Shown here piece by piece: positions 52,703 to 61,368 of a stretch of DNA of 64,000 nucleotides (position 1 is the stretch's first letter; every line of letters starts with the position of its first letter). Where the stretch lies: assembly GCA_944391055.1 (NCBI GenBank), contig CALXSF010000005.1, forward strand, positions 92,922-156,921, read 5' to 3'. The position numbers and the translations under genes are program-made. This DNA is from an uncultured Kiritimatiellota bacterium. GTDB lineage: Bacteria > Verrucomicrobiota > Kiritimatiellia > RFP12 > DVOR01. Under the pieces are notes generated by a model that searched no databases, was not told the DNA's origin, and worked only from the letters and a program-made list of their open reading frames with translations.

Positions 52703-54313
52703 ATGACGACCCTGGCCCAGGCCTTCGCCGACCCCGACGTGGGGCTTCGCCGCCACCGCCCCATCTTCGGCTGGTGCGGCGCCGTCGTCCTCGGCGTGGG
52801 GCTGGGCTTCGCGCTGGGGCACGGCGCGCTGTGGCTGGCGCTCGGCGGCGCGGCGCTGGCGTTGGCGTGGCGCGGCGGCCGCGCCGCCTCCCTGACGCTC
52901 TGCCTGGCCTGCCTCTGCCTCGCCGCCTGGCGCGGCGCCCTCACGCACGACGCCCACGCCCGCGCCGCCGAACGCATCGCCGCGCTCCGCGAGGCCGGGG
53001 AGGCCTTCCCCCTCACCTTCGTCGTCTCCGACGACCGCCGCGTCGTCTGGCGCCGGCGCGGGGGCCCCTATTGCCAGTTCACCGCCGACGACCCGCGCCT
53101 GGACGACGGCACCCCGCTCGTCGGCAAGCGCCTCGACGTCCGCTGGTACGGCCGCCTGGAGGATTTCCCGCAGGCCGGCCAGGCGTGGCGGGCGCCCGCC
53201 ACGCTCCACCGCGTCGACTGGCGCGCCACCGCGCCCCTCTCCGTCCGCGGCGCCGAGGCCCGCCGCCTGCCCGAGCGCGACCGGACCGGGACGCTCCGCT
53301 ACCGGCTGGCCCGCCTGCGCGAGCGCCTCGGCGCCAACCTGGCCCTCGGCGTGGCGCCCTCCGAGGCCCTCGTCGCCCAGACCATGACCTTCGGCGCGAG
53401 CCGCCGCCTGCCCCGCGAGGAGCTCCGCCGCTACGCCGACGCCGGCATCATCCACGTCCTCTCCATCTCCGGCCTCCACGTCGGCATCGTCACGGGGTTG
53501 CTCGTCTGGCTGCTGGGGTGGACGGGCGTGCGGCTGCGGACGCGCGCGCTGCTGCTCGTCCCCGCCCTGCTCTTTTACCTTTTCCTTGTCGGCGCGCCGC
53601 CGCCGGCCCTCCGCGCCTGCGTCATGGCGTGCGTCTGGTGCGTGGCCCCCTGCTTCCTGCGCCGCACCGACGCCCCGTGCGCGCTCTTCGCCACCGCCGC
53701 CGCCGTCGTCCTCTGGGAGCCCGCGTGGGTCGCCAACGCCGGCGCGCTCCTCTCCTTCGCCGTCATGGGGGGCATTTTCCTGTGGATGCCGCCGCTGGCC
53801 TACTTCCTCTCCCGCGCCTTCCGCGCCCTGCCGCGCGCCGAGGCGCTCTCCGGATCCGCCGCGCCGCCCCCGCTGGGCGTGCGGCTGCGGCGGTGGGCGG
53901 CGCTGGGCTTGGGGCTCAGCCTCTCCGCGTGGCTGGCCTCCCTGCCGCTGTGCCTGTTCTTCTTCGGGCGGGTCTCGCTGGTGGGGCTGCTGCTCAACCT
54001 GCTGATCCCCGCCGCCAGCGTGGTCATCGTCTGGGGGGCGTGCTTCAGCGCGGCGGCGGGGTTCGTGGCGCCCGCGCTCGCGGTCTTCGCCAACCGCGTG
54101 GGCGCCTTCGCCCTCCACGCCATCGCGCTTGCCTCGGACTGCGCGCTGCGCCTGCCCTTCGCGGTGGTCGAGTGCCAACGCCCCGGCCTGGCCCTCACCG
54201 TCCTGCTCCAGCTGGCCATCCTGCTGGGCGGGGTGTGGCTGCGGGCCGCCGAGCGCCGCGCGCGCCTCGACGACCCGCTTGACCCCGGGCCCCCGCGTTT
54301 CCTCCCGGCCTAG
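52703..54313 (+). CDS. comEC: ComEC/Rec2-type DNA-uptake channel protein
   Basis: A 536-residue polytopic membrane protein. The competence domain signature AGIIHVLSISGLHVGIVTG is at about 248-266, followed by about eight helices. N-terminal helices and a soluble OB-like part precede it. Full ComEC is about 750 residues with a C-terminal metallo-beta-lactamase-like nuclease domain; that domain is absent here. With pilB/pilT close by it suggests natural transformation. It is the last gene of the operon. Confidence 0.88.
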   Translation: MTTLAQAFADPDVGLRRHRPIFGWCGAVVLGVGLGFALGHGALWLALGGAALALAWRGGRAASLTLCLACLCLAAWRGALTHDAHARAAERIAALREAGEAFPLTFVVSDDRRVVWRRRGGPYCQFTADDPRLDDGTPLVGKRLDVRWYGRLEDFPQAGQAWRAPATLHRVDWRATAPLSVRGAEARRLPERDRTGTLRYRLARLRERLGANLALGVAPSEALVAQTMTFGASRRLPREELRRYADAGIIHVLSISGLHVGIVTGLLVWLLGWTGVRLRTRALLLVPALLFYLFLVGAPPPALRACVMACVWCVAPCFLRRTDAPCALFATAAAVVLWEPAWVANAGALLSFAVMGGIFLWMPPLAYFLSRAFRALPRAEALSGSAAPPPLGVRLRRWAALGLGLSLSAWLASLPLCLFFFGRVSLVGLLLNLLIPAASVVIVWGACFSAAAGFVAPALAVFANRVGAFALHAIALASDCALRLPFAVVECQRPGLALTVLLQLAILLGGVWLRAAERRARLDDPLDPGPPRFLPA

Positions 54314-54322
54314 GGGCGGGGC

Positions 54323-55291
54323 TCAGCCCAGCTCGACGAGGCGGTAGGCGCGGGAGCCGAGGCCGAGCGCGGCGGCGTGCTCCACGGTGTGGATGCCTTG
54401 GCGGCTCTCCATCCGCTCGATGAGGTCGGCGCCGTCGGGCGCGGCGTAGACGAGGTCCACGCAGGCCTGGTCGAGCGCCACGGGGTCGAGGGAGGCGAGG
54501 ATGCCGATGTCGCGCATCGTGGGCTCGGAGGGGTGGCTGTCGCAGTCGCAATCCACCGAAAGGCGGTTCATCACGTTCACGAAGGCCATCGCCCCCGGGC
54601 GCGCGCGGCAGACGGCGGTGGCGGCCTCGGCCATCGATTCGAGAAAGGCGACCTGCTCCCCGCCCATCCACGTGCGCTCGCTCTTCCCGGCGGTGTGGAT
54701 GTACATCTTGCCGGCGCGGGAGGCGAAGCCGATGGAGAGGTTCTTGAGCGCGCCGCCGAAGCCCCCCATCGCGTGCCCCTTGAAGTGGGAGAGGACGAGG
54801 TAGGAGCCGTAGTCCCGGAAGTTGGCCCCCACGATGTCCTTTTTCAGGTGGCGGGCCCCCTCCGGCGCGGGCAGATCCATCGTGGCCACGCCGTCCTGGA
54901 TGTCCACGGTGGCGATGTCGCACCAGCCGTGCTCGAGGGCGGCGCGGATGTGGTCGCGCAGGTTGCCGCGGCGCCCGCCGTAGGCCGTGTTGCACTCCAC
55001 GATGTTCGCGCGCAGTCCCTGCACCAGATCCTTGACCAGCGCCGGGCTCAGGAAGTTGTGGCCGCCCGGCTCGCCGGTGGAGACCTTGACGCCCACCTTG
55101 CCGGGGAGGCGCGCGCCCAGCGCGTCGAAGGCCCGCCGCAGGCCGGCGGGGGAGATGTCCTTGGTGAGGTAGACCGCCGGGCCCTCGGCCCCGGCCCAGC
55201 TTTTCGGCCGCTCCGCCGCGCCCGCGGGGAGGCGCGCCGCCCCCGCCGCCAACATGCCCAGCGACGCCGTCAGAAATGTCCTGCGATTCAT
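54323..55291 (-). CDS. DUF362 protein with a Tat-type signal
   Basis: A 322-residue protein. The N-terminus MNRRTFLTASLGMLAAGAA carries a twin-arginine (RRTFL) motif. DUF362 blocks are seen: VGVKVSTGEPGGHNFLSP, NTAYGG, SHFKGHAMGGFGGALKN and DPVALDQACVDLVY. The family often binds iron-sulfur clusters in longer versions, but no ferredoxin motif is seen here. Function unknown. It converges on comEC with 9 bases between the stops. Confidence 0.85.
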   Translation of the reverse strand: MNRRTFLTASLGMLAAGAARLPAGAAERPKSWAGAEGPAVYLTKDISPAGLRRAFDALGARLPGKVGVKVSTGEPGGHNFLSPALVKDLVQGLRANIVECNTAYGGRRGNLRDHIRAALEHGWCDIATVDIQDGVATMDLPAPEGARHLKKDIVGANFRDYGSYLVLSHFKGHAMGGFGGALKNLSIGFASRAGKMYIHTAGKSERTWMGGEQVAFLESMAEAATAVCRARPGAMAFVNVMNRLSVDCDCDSHPSEPTMRDIGILASLDPVALDQACVDLVYAAPDGADLIERMESRQGIHTVEHAAALGLGSRAYRLVELG

Positions 55292-55320
55292 GGATGCGCT
55301 CCTTTCGTTGAATGGCCCCT

Positions 55321-55351
55321 AGGATACGCCTTGGCGCGCACTCCAAGTCAA
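55321..55351 (-). promoter_or_regulatory. Possible promoter of the DUF362 gene (TTGACT-19-TATCCT)
   Basis: On the minus strand TTGACT (55346-55351) and TATCCT (55321-55326) are 19 bases apart, slightly wide. A normal ribosome site follows. Confidence 0.5.
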
Positions 55352-55434
55352 GCCCTTTTTGGGCGTCGGCGCGCGCCCGGCGGATTTGGTATGCTGGCGG
55401 TGTTCGCTCATCCCTCAGCACGAAAGGTTTCGCC

Positions 55435-55995
55435 ATGATTTCCCCCGAAGAGACCGCCCGCATCGCGCGTCGGCTCGACCTCAACGAGCGGATCGTCTGG
55501 GTCGGGCGCCCCAAGCCCACGGCCTTCGCCCTCAGCACGGTCCCCGTCATGATTTTCGGGATCGCGTGGAGCGCCATCGTCGCGACCATCATCTCGACGG
55601 CCGTGAGGGACTTCGCGGAGACGCTTCGGGAGGCGGGGTTCGCGTGGCATCGGACCGTCCCCCTGTTGTTTTTCGTCCCGTTCGTCGTGGCCGGCATCGC
55701 CATGCTGGGCGCGCCGCTCTGGCGGTATCTGATCATGGCCGGGCAGTGGTACGTCGTGACGGACAAGCGCGCGCTCATCATGGGGCGGCTCGTCACGCAG
55801 AGTCGTCGGCGCGGCGAGATGGACGTCGACGTCGACCGCGTCGATCACCGCAACGGCCTCTCCGACCTCTTCTTCGCCGCCTCCAGCGTGATCGTCAACG
55901 GGCGGCCCCAGCCTTTCGGGTTCCGCAATCTCCCGACCGCCGAGGTCGCCGCCGCGGAGCGCGCCCTGCTCGACCTTGCCGCCAGGCGCGGCTGA
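55435..55995 (+). CDS. Membrane protein with bacterial PH domain (bPH2-like)
   Basis: A 186-residue protein. LDLNERIVWVGRPKPTAF starts a bPH2-type unit, with two membrane helices (about 30-55 and 75-100), then YVVTDKRALIMGR and VDRVDHRNGLSDLFFAASSVIVNG, the beta-strand pattern of the domain. Role unknown. CGAAAGG precedes the ATG. A TATGCT box (55390-55395) is a possible -10. Confidence 0.72.
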   Translation: MISPEETARIARRLDLNERIVWVGRPKPTAFALSTVPVMIFGIAWSAIVATIISTAVRDFAETLREAGFAWHRTVPLLFFVPFVVAGIAMLGAPLWRYLIMAGQWYVVTDKRALIMGRLVTQSRRRGEMDVDVDRVDHRNGLSDLFFAASSVIVNGRPQPFGFRNLPTAEVAAAERALLDLAARRG

Positions 55996-56034
55996 CGGCC
56001 CGCCTCGCCCTTTGGGGGTGAGGGTGATGGTGGC

Positions 56035-56063
56035 TTGCGCGGGAGGGCTGGTTGTGGTATGTT
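56035..56063 (+). promoter_or_regulatory. pil operon promoter (TTGCGC-17-TATGTT)
   Basis: TTGCGC (56035-56040) and TATGTT (56058-56063) are separated by 17 bases. The -10 ends 7 nt before an ATG at 56071, which opens a 10-codon micro-ORF rather than pilB. Confidence 0.75.
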
Positions 56064-56070
56064 AGGAGAG

Positions 56071-56103
56071 ATGATGAGCGTTTGCTTTGGAGATTTCGCG
56101 TGA
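56071..56103 (+). CDS. Possible leaderless micro-ORF overlapping the pilB start
   Basis: The ORF encodes [10 protein letters not shown]. Its TGA (56101-56103) overlaps the GTG start of pilB (56100-56102) in the GTGA pattern seen between true cistrons of this genome. The ATG lies exactly 7 nt after the -10 box, the same spacing as the leaderless genes. The stretch TTGGAG inside it also works as the pilB ribosome site. Its role could be translational coupling or attenuation; chance cannot be excluded. Confidence 0.4.
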   Translation: MMSVCFGDFA

Positions 56104-57788
56104 CGACAAACGATGAATACGCCTTGCAGATCCTGCAGGAGACGGGCCGGCTGACGGCCGAGCAGGTGGCGGAGGCCCTCGCGGCGAAGCGTCGGGAGGG
56201 GCAGACGCCGTTGGATTGGCTGGTGGAGCAGGGCATGGTCTCGGAGGAGGACGTGCTGGGGACGCTGGCGGAGCAGTTCGGGATGCCTTTCGCCTCGATC
56301 GACGGGGACGAGGTGGACGAGGGCGCCGTGCGGATGCTGGACGCGGAGACGGCGCGGAAGTACAACGCGGTGCCGCTCCAGGACGACGGCGACTCGGTGA
56401 TGGTGGCGATCTGCGACCCGGCGAATTATGACGCGCAGGACGCGATCCGGTATCGGCTGAACGGGAAGAACGCGGATTTCGTGGTGGTGACGTCGGGCGA
56501 CATCAAGCGCCTGATGGAGAAGTATTATCCTTTGACGTTCGACCCGAACGCGACGGACACGGGCGACAACCTGGTGAGCCAGCGCAAGGAGATGCAGGTG
56601 GACGAGAGCGGCGAGGGGGACGCGCCGGTCATCCGCCTGGTCAGCCTGATCCTGATGGACGCCTGCAAGATGAAGGCCTCCGACATCCATCTGGAGCCGA
56701 TGGAGAAGCGTTTCCGCGTGCGCTTCCGCATCGACGGGGCGCTGCGCGAGATGGACCCGCCGCCGAAACGGTTGCAGAGCGCCATCATCTCGCGCGTGAA
56801 GCTGATGGCGAACATGGATCTTTCCGAGCGGCGCATCCCGCAGGACGGGCGCATCCAGGTGAAGATGGCGGAGCGGGATCTGGACCTGCGCGTGAGCACG
56901 GTGCCGACGAACTTCGGCGAGTCCATCGTCATGCGTATCCTCGACAAGCAGAACCTGGCGCTGGGGCTGCCGCAGCTGGGCTTCCTTTCGGACGACCAGG
57001 CGAAGTTCGAGCGGCTGATCGGGCTGCCGGACGGGGTGATCCTGGTGACGGGGCCGACGGGCTCGGGCAAGACGACGACGCTTTATGCCTGCCTCGGCCA
57101 GATCAACCGCCCGGACAAGAAGCTCATCACCGTCGAGGACCCGGTGGAATACCAGATGAGCGGCATCAACCAGGTGCAGGTGAACCGGGCGGTGGGGCTG
57201 GATTTCTCCGCGGCGCTGCGCTCCATCCTGCGTCAGGCGCCCAACATCGTGATGATCGGCGAAATCCGCGACCACGAGACGGCCGAGATCGCCATGGAGG
57301 CGGCGCTCACCGGTCACCTCGTCTTCTCCACCCTGCACACGAACGACGCGCCCAGCGCGGTGACGCGTCTGACGGACATCGGCATCAAGCCCTTCCTGGT
57401 GGCCTCCGCGCTCCGGGCCGCCATGGCGCAGCGCCTGGTGCGCTCCATCTGCGAGAAGTGCCGGGAGGAGCACATCCCCACCGACCGCGAGCGCAAGATG
57501 CTCGGGCAGATGGCCAAGAACGTCGAGCACATGAAGATGTTCAAGGGCAAAGGGTGCCCCGTCTGCAACAACACCGGCTACAAGGGCCGCAAGGGCATCT
57601 TCGAGATTTTCACGGTGGACGACACCGTGCAGCGCATGATCTTCGACAAGGTCCCCACCACCACCCTCCGCGCCCGCGTGCGCGAGATGGGCATGCGCAC
57701 CCTCCGCGAGGACGGGATGCTCAAGGTGGCCAGCGGGATGACCACCCTCGAGGAGGTGCTCCGCGCCACGATGGGCGACGAGAACTGA
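56100..57788 (+). CDS. Type IV pilus/type II secretion assembly ATPase (first PilB-like)
   Basis: A 562-residue hexameric ATPase that powers pilus extension or type II secretion. The N-terminal MshEN-like domain (about 1-150) is followed by the ATPase core: Walker [11 protein letters not shown] at about 317, Asp box, Walker B and His box ([11 protein letters not shown]). The four Cys that bind zinc are CEKC and CPVC. The GTG at 56100 follows GGAG by 7 bases; an upstream in-frame TTG would overlap the promoter and is rejected. Confidence 0.93.
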   Translation: MTTNDEYALQILQETGRLTAEQVAEALAAKRREGQTPLDWLVEQGMVSEEDVLGTLAEQFGMPFASIDGDEVDEGAVRMLDAETARKYNAVPLQDDGDSVMVAICDPANYDAQDAIRYRLNGKNADFVVVTSGDIKRLMEKYYPLTFDPNATDTGDNLVSQRKEMQVDESGEGDAPVIRLVSLILMDACKMKASDIHLEPMEKRFRVRFRIDGALREMDPPPKRLQSAIISRVKLMANMDLSERRIPQDGRIQVKMAERDLDLRVSTVPTNFGESIVMRILDKQNLALGLPQLGFLSDDQAKFERLIGLPDGVILVTGPTGSGKTTTLYACLGQINRPDKKLITVEDPVEYQMSGINQVQVNRAVGLDFSAALRSILRQAPNIVMIGEIRDHETAEIAMEAALTGHLVFSTLHTNDAPSAVTRLTDIGIKPFLVASALRAAMAQRLVRSICEKCREEHIPTDRERKMLGQMAKNVEHMKMFKGKGCPVCNNTGYKGRKGIFEIFTVDDTVQRMIFDKVPTTTLRARVREMGMRTLREDGMLKVASGMTTLEEVLRATMGDEN

Positions 57789-57799
57789 GGAGTTTCGCG

Positions 57800-58918
57800 A
57801 TGGACAAGACTGCTTACGAGCTGGCCCAAGAGGCCACGACCGAGATCACGATGGCCGACCTCATGCAGGCGACGGTCGACGAGGGCGCCTCCGACCTGCA
57901 CATCCGCGTGGGCGGGCCGCCCTACCTCCGCTGCTCCGGCGCCCTCGAGCCGCTCGACGTGCCGCCGCTCACGGAGGCCGACACCGCCAAGCTCGCCTTG
58001 GAGATCAGCAGCGAGGAGCAGATCGCCGAGGTGGAGAAGAACGGCGGCGCGGACTTCGGCCTTTACTTCTCGGAGGCGGCGCGCTTCCGCGTCTCCGTCT
58101 TCAAGGAGCGCCACAACTACGGGCTCGTCCTCCGCCAGATCCCCAGCACGATCCTCACCTTGGAGCAGCTGGGCCTGCCCGAGGCCGTCCACGAGCTGCT
58201 TTACAAGCCCCGCGGGCTCATCCTCGTCACCGGGCCGACGGGCTCGGGCAAGTCCACCACCCTCGCCTCGATGATCGACATCATCAACCGCGACCGCGAC
58301 TGCCACATCATCACCATTGAGGACCCGATCGAGTTCTACCACTACTCCAAGAAGTCCATCGTCACCCAGCGCGAGGTGGGCGTGGACGTGCCGAGCTTCG
58401 CCGAGGCCATCCGCCGCGCCCTCCGCCAAGACCCCGACGTCATCCTCGTGGGTGAGATGCGCGACCTCGAGACCATCGGCGCGGCCATCACCGCCGCCGA
58501 GACCGGCCACCTCGTCTTCGGCACCCTGCACACCACCGGCGCGGCCTCGACGGTCGACCGCATCATCGACTCCTTCCCCACCAACCAGCAGGAGCAGGTG
58601 CGCACGCAACTCTCCATGTCGCTGGTCTCGGTCATCTCCCAGGTGCTCCTCCCCCGGGCCGACAAGGGCGGCAAGGGGCGCGTGGCCGCCTTCGAGATCA
58701 TGATGAGCACCCCTTCCATCCGCAGCCGCATCCGCGACAACAAGACCTTCCAGATCAACTCCGACATCCAGACCGGCGCCAAGTTCGGCATGGTCTCCCT
58801 CGACACCTCCCTGCTCAACCTCTACATGGCCGGCAAGATCTCCTACGAGGATCTCGTCACCAAGGCGCAGGATCCCGAGACCACCGTCCAGAAACTCCGC
58901 GAGATGCAGGGGGAATAA
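57800..58918 (+). CDS. pilT: Twitching motility retraction ATPase PilT
   Basis: A 372-residue ATPase for pilus retraction. [16 protein letters not shown] near the start, Walker [11 protein letters not shown] at about 145-154, EDPIEFYH, the Walker B region [15 protein letters not shown], the His box [10 protein letters not shown] and the AFEIM-like end are all PilT features. The zinc Cys found in PilB are absent. It lies 11 bases after the first pilB. Confidence 0.95.
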   Translation: MDKTAYELAQEATTEITMADLMQATVDEGASDLHIRVGGPPYLRCSGALEPLDVPPLTEADTAKLALEISSEEQIAEVEKNGGADFGLYFSEAARFRVSVFKERHNYGLVLRQIPSTILTLEQLGLPEAVHELLYKPRGLILVTGPTGSGKSTTLASMIDIINRDRDCHIITIEDPIEFYHYSKKSIVTQREVGVDVPSFAEAIRRALRQDPDVILVGEMRDLETIGAAITAAETGHLVFGTLHTTGAASTVDRIIDSFPTNQQEQVRTQLSMSLVSVISQVLLPRADKGGKGRVAAFEIMMSTPSIRSRIRDNKTFQINSDIQTGAKFGMVSLDTSLLNLYMAGKISYEDLVTKAQDPETTVQKLREMQGE

Positions 58919-58921
58919 GCG

Positions 58922-60601
58922 ATGGCCGAACAGACCCTTCAGCTCCCGCCCCTCGTCGAGCTCGTCCGCGACAACGGCTTCCTTGACGACGAGCAGGCCC
59001 AGGAGCTCATCCGCCAGCACCTCGAGGGCGGCAAGCCCTACAAGCAGCTCATCCTCGACCAAGGCACCCTCTCCGAGGAAGACCTCCTCACCCTCATGGC
59101 CGGCAGCCAGGGCACCGACGTCGTCGACCTCTCGGGCATGGAGTTCGACGACACGCTCAAGAACCTCATCCCCGTCGCCAGCGTGCGGATGCACTCCATC
59201 GTCCCCGTCGAATCCGAGCCCGACCACGCCACCTTCGCCACCGCCGACCTCGTGGAGACCGACGTCATCGACGAGCTCACCTTCCTGCTCTCCAAGGAAA
59301 TCCGCTTCGTCTTCGCCACCGAGGCCCAGATCAAGGCCGCCATCGACGACAACTTCGCCGCCGGCGACGCCTCCGACGCGCTGCTCGAGGAGCTCCCCGC
59401 CATCGGCGACGAGACCGACGAGAAGGGCATCGAGTCCGCGGCCGCCTCCGCCCCCGTCATCCGCTTCGTCAACCTCGTCCTCTACCAGGCCATCACCGAC
59501 CGCGCCTCCGACATCCACATCGAGCCCTTCGAGAAGGACTTCAAGATCCGCTACCGCGTCGACGGCGCCCTCTACGAGATGAACCCGCCGCCCCTCAGCA
59601 TGGCGCTGCCCATCATCTCGCGCATCAAGGTGCTCTCCAACCTCAACATCGCCGAGCGCCGCGTGCCGCAGGACGGCCGCATCGCCCTCACCGTCGCCGG
59701 GCGCCAGGTCGACCTCCGCGTCTCCTGCCTCCCCACCGTCCACGGCGAATCCGTCGTGCTCCGCGTCCTCGACCGCTCCGCCGTCTCCCTCGACCTGGAG
59801 AACATCGGCCTGCCCGAGGACATCTACGACGGCATCTCCCTGGACATCGAGAAGCCCAACGGCATCTTCATCGTCACCGGCCCCACCGGCTCGGGCAAGA
59901 CCACCACCCTCTACTCCTGCCTCCGCGCCATCAACAAGGTCGACGTCAAGATCCTCACCGCCGAGGAACCGGTGGAATACGACATCGAGGGCCTCGTCCA
60001 AGTCCCCATCAACCCCCAGCAAGGCAACACTTTCGCCAAGGTCCTCCGCGCCTTCCTCCGCCAAGACCCCGACATCATCATGGTCGGCGAAATCCGCGAC
60101 CTCGAGACCGCCGAGATCGCCGTCCAGGCCGCCCTCACCGGCCACTTCGTCTTCTCCACCCTCCACACCAACGACGCCGCCGGCGCCGTCACCCGCCTGG
60201 TGGACATGAACGTCGCCCCCTACCTCATCTCCTCCACCCTCCAGGCCGTCCTCGCCCAACGCCTCGTCCGCACCTGCTGCAACAACTGCAAGACCTTCTA
60301 CGACCCCGACGACGAGGCCCTCCGCCGCCTCGGCCTCACCCGCGCCGACATCGGCAACCGCCAGTTCGCCTTCGGCAAAGGCTGCAAAATCTGCAACGCC
60401 ACCGGCTACAAAGGCCGCAAAGGCGTCTTCGAATACCTCCGCATGTCCAACCCCATCCGCGACATGATCAACGCCCGCGAGCCCACCCTCGTCATCCGCG
60501 AGAAAGCCCGCGAGCTCGGCATGCGCACCATGCGCGAGGACGCCATCCGCAACGTCCTCGACGGCTACACCACCGTCGACGAAGTCCTCCGCTACACCTA
60601 A
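58922..60601 (+). CDS. Type IV pilus/type II secretion assembly ATPase (second PilB-like)
   Basis: A 559-residue paralogue of the gene at 56100. Walker [11 protein letters not shown] at about 319, Walker B DPDIIMVGEIRDLET, His box [11 protein letters not shown] and zinc Cys CNNC and CKIC are all present. The N-terminal domain is clearly different, so the two ATPases may serve different machines. It starts 3 bases after pilT. Almost all codons end in C. Confidence 0.93.
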   Translation: MAEQTLQLPPLVELVRDNGFLDDEQAQELIRQHLEGGKPYKQLILDQGTLSEEDLLTLMAGSQGTDVVDLSGMEFDDTLKNLIPVASVRMHSIVPVESEPDHATFATADLVETDVIDELTFLLSKEIRFVFATEAQIKAAIDDNFAAGDASDALLEELPAIGDETDEKGIESAAASAPVIRFVNLVLYQAITDRASDIHIEPFEKDFKIRYRVDGALYEMNPPPLSMALPIISRIKVLSNLNIAERRVPQDGRIALTVAGRQVDLRVSCLPTVHGESVVLRVLDRSAVSLDLENIGLPEDIYDGISLDIEKPNGIFIVTGPTGSGKTTTLYSCLRAINKVDVKILTAEEPVEYDIEGLVQVPINPQQGNTFAKVLRAFLRQDPDIIMVGEIRDLETAEIAVQAALTGHFVFSTLHTNDAAGAVTRLVDMNVAPYLISSTLQAVLAQRLVRTCCNNCKTFYDPDDEALRRLGLTRADIGNRQFAFGKGCKICNATGYKGRKGVFEYLRMSNPIRDMINAREPTLVIREKARELGMRTMREDAIRNVLDGYTTVDEVLRYT

Positions 60602-60616
60602 TCAACCCCACCCGTG

Positions 60617-60937
60617 ATGTTCTGCGCAAGCTGCGGCGCCGAGCGGCCTCCCGGCGCGCGTTTCTGCCCGCGTTGCGGGAGGCGCGCCCCCGGCGGGGAG
60701 GTGTGCCGCGAGGAAATCCCCACCCACCTCGCCGGCGCCATCCTGTCGACGCTCCTCTGCTGCCTGCCCTTGGGCATCGTGAGCATCGTTTACGCCGCGC
60801 GGGTCCCCGGCCTGGTCGCCGCCGGCGACGTCGCGGGCGCGCGCCAAGCCTCCCGCTCCGCCGCCCAATGGATGTGGTGGTCCTTCGGCATCGGCCTGCT
60901 CGGCGCCATCCTCGGCGGGTTGGCCCAAATCGCCTGA
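60617..60937 (+). CDS. Zinc-ribbon CD225-like small membrane protein
   Basis: A 106-residue protein. The N-terminal CASC...CPRC zinc ribbon is followed by a CD225/dispanin-like unit: IPTHLAGAILSTLLCCLPLG as first helix, then a short basic loop and a second helix. No clear ribosome site; the ATG at 60617 or GTG at 60614 could serve. Function unknown. Confidence 0.72.
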   Translation: MFCASCGAERPPGARFCPRCGRRAPGGEVCREEIPTHLAGAILSTLLCCLPLGIVSIVYAARVPGLVAAGDVAGARQASRSAAQWMWWSFGIGLLGAILGGLAQIA

Positions 60938-61314
60938 TGGCGGGGCGCTTCGGCTTTTGGGCGCGCGTGGCGCTGCTCGGCGCGGTGGCCGTGCCCGTCG
61001 GGGCGGTCGCTTATCTCGCGCGGCCCGGCGCGACGCCGTGGCTGCCACGTTGCCTCTTCCATGACCTCACCGGCCTCCACTGCCCGGGGTGCGGCAACAC
61101 GCGCGCGCTCCATGCGCTGCTTCATGGCGACGTCGCCGCCAGCCTCTCCCACAACCTCCTGCTGATCCCCGGGCTGCTGCTGGTCGCCCTGCTCCTGCTT
61201 TTCCCGCGCTGGGCGGGCAACCGTTGGCTCTGCCTGACCGTCGCGGCTGCCGTCCTCGCCTTCTTCCTGTTGCGCAACCTCCCCTTCCCGCCCTTTTCCC
61301 TCTTGGCCCCCTGA
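60937..61314 (+). CDS. DUF2752 membrane protein
   Basis: A 125-residue protein with three hydrophobic helices. LTGLHCPGCGNTRALHALLHGD is the DUF2752 signature. The ATG overlaps the previous stop (TGATG). Function unknown; the family often accompanies CD225-type proteins, as here. Confidence 0.82.
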   Translation: MAGRFGFWARVALLGAVAVPVGAVAYLARPGATPWLPRCLFHDLTGLHCPGCGNTRALHALLHGDVAASLSHNLLLIPGLLLVALLLLFPRWAGNRWLCLTVAAAVLAFFLLRNLPFPPFSLLAP

Positions 61315-61320
61315 ACGTCA

Positions 61321-61355
61321 AAAGCCCCGCCCCCGGAAGGGGCGGGGCTTTTTTG
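61321..61355 (+). terminator. Terminator after the pil/DUF2752 operon
   Basis: A 13-bp stem (61321-61333 with 61339-61351) with a 5-nt loop is followed by TTTT. The flanking A-run lets it also serve the minus-strand gene beyond. Confidence 0.9.
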
Positions 61356-61368
61356 TGCCGCCGCGCGC

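Noticed and set aside
49031..54178. A 1,715-codon open frame on the minus strand across the M60-like/ComEC operon
   Set aside because: It is a GC-driven shadow: low-complexity Gly/Glu/Val/Ala composition, no motif, and it lies wholly over well-supported plus-strand genes.
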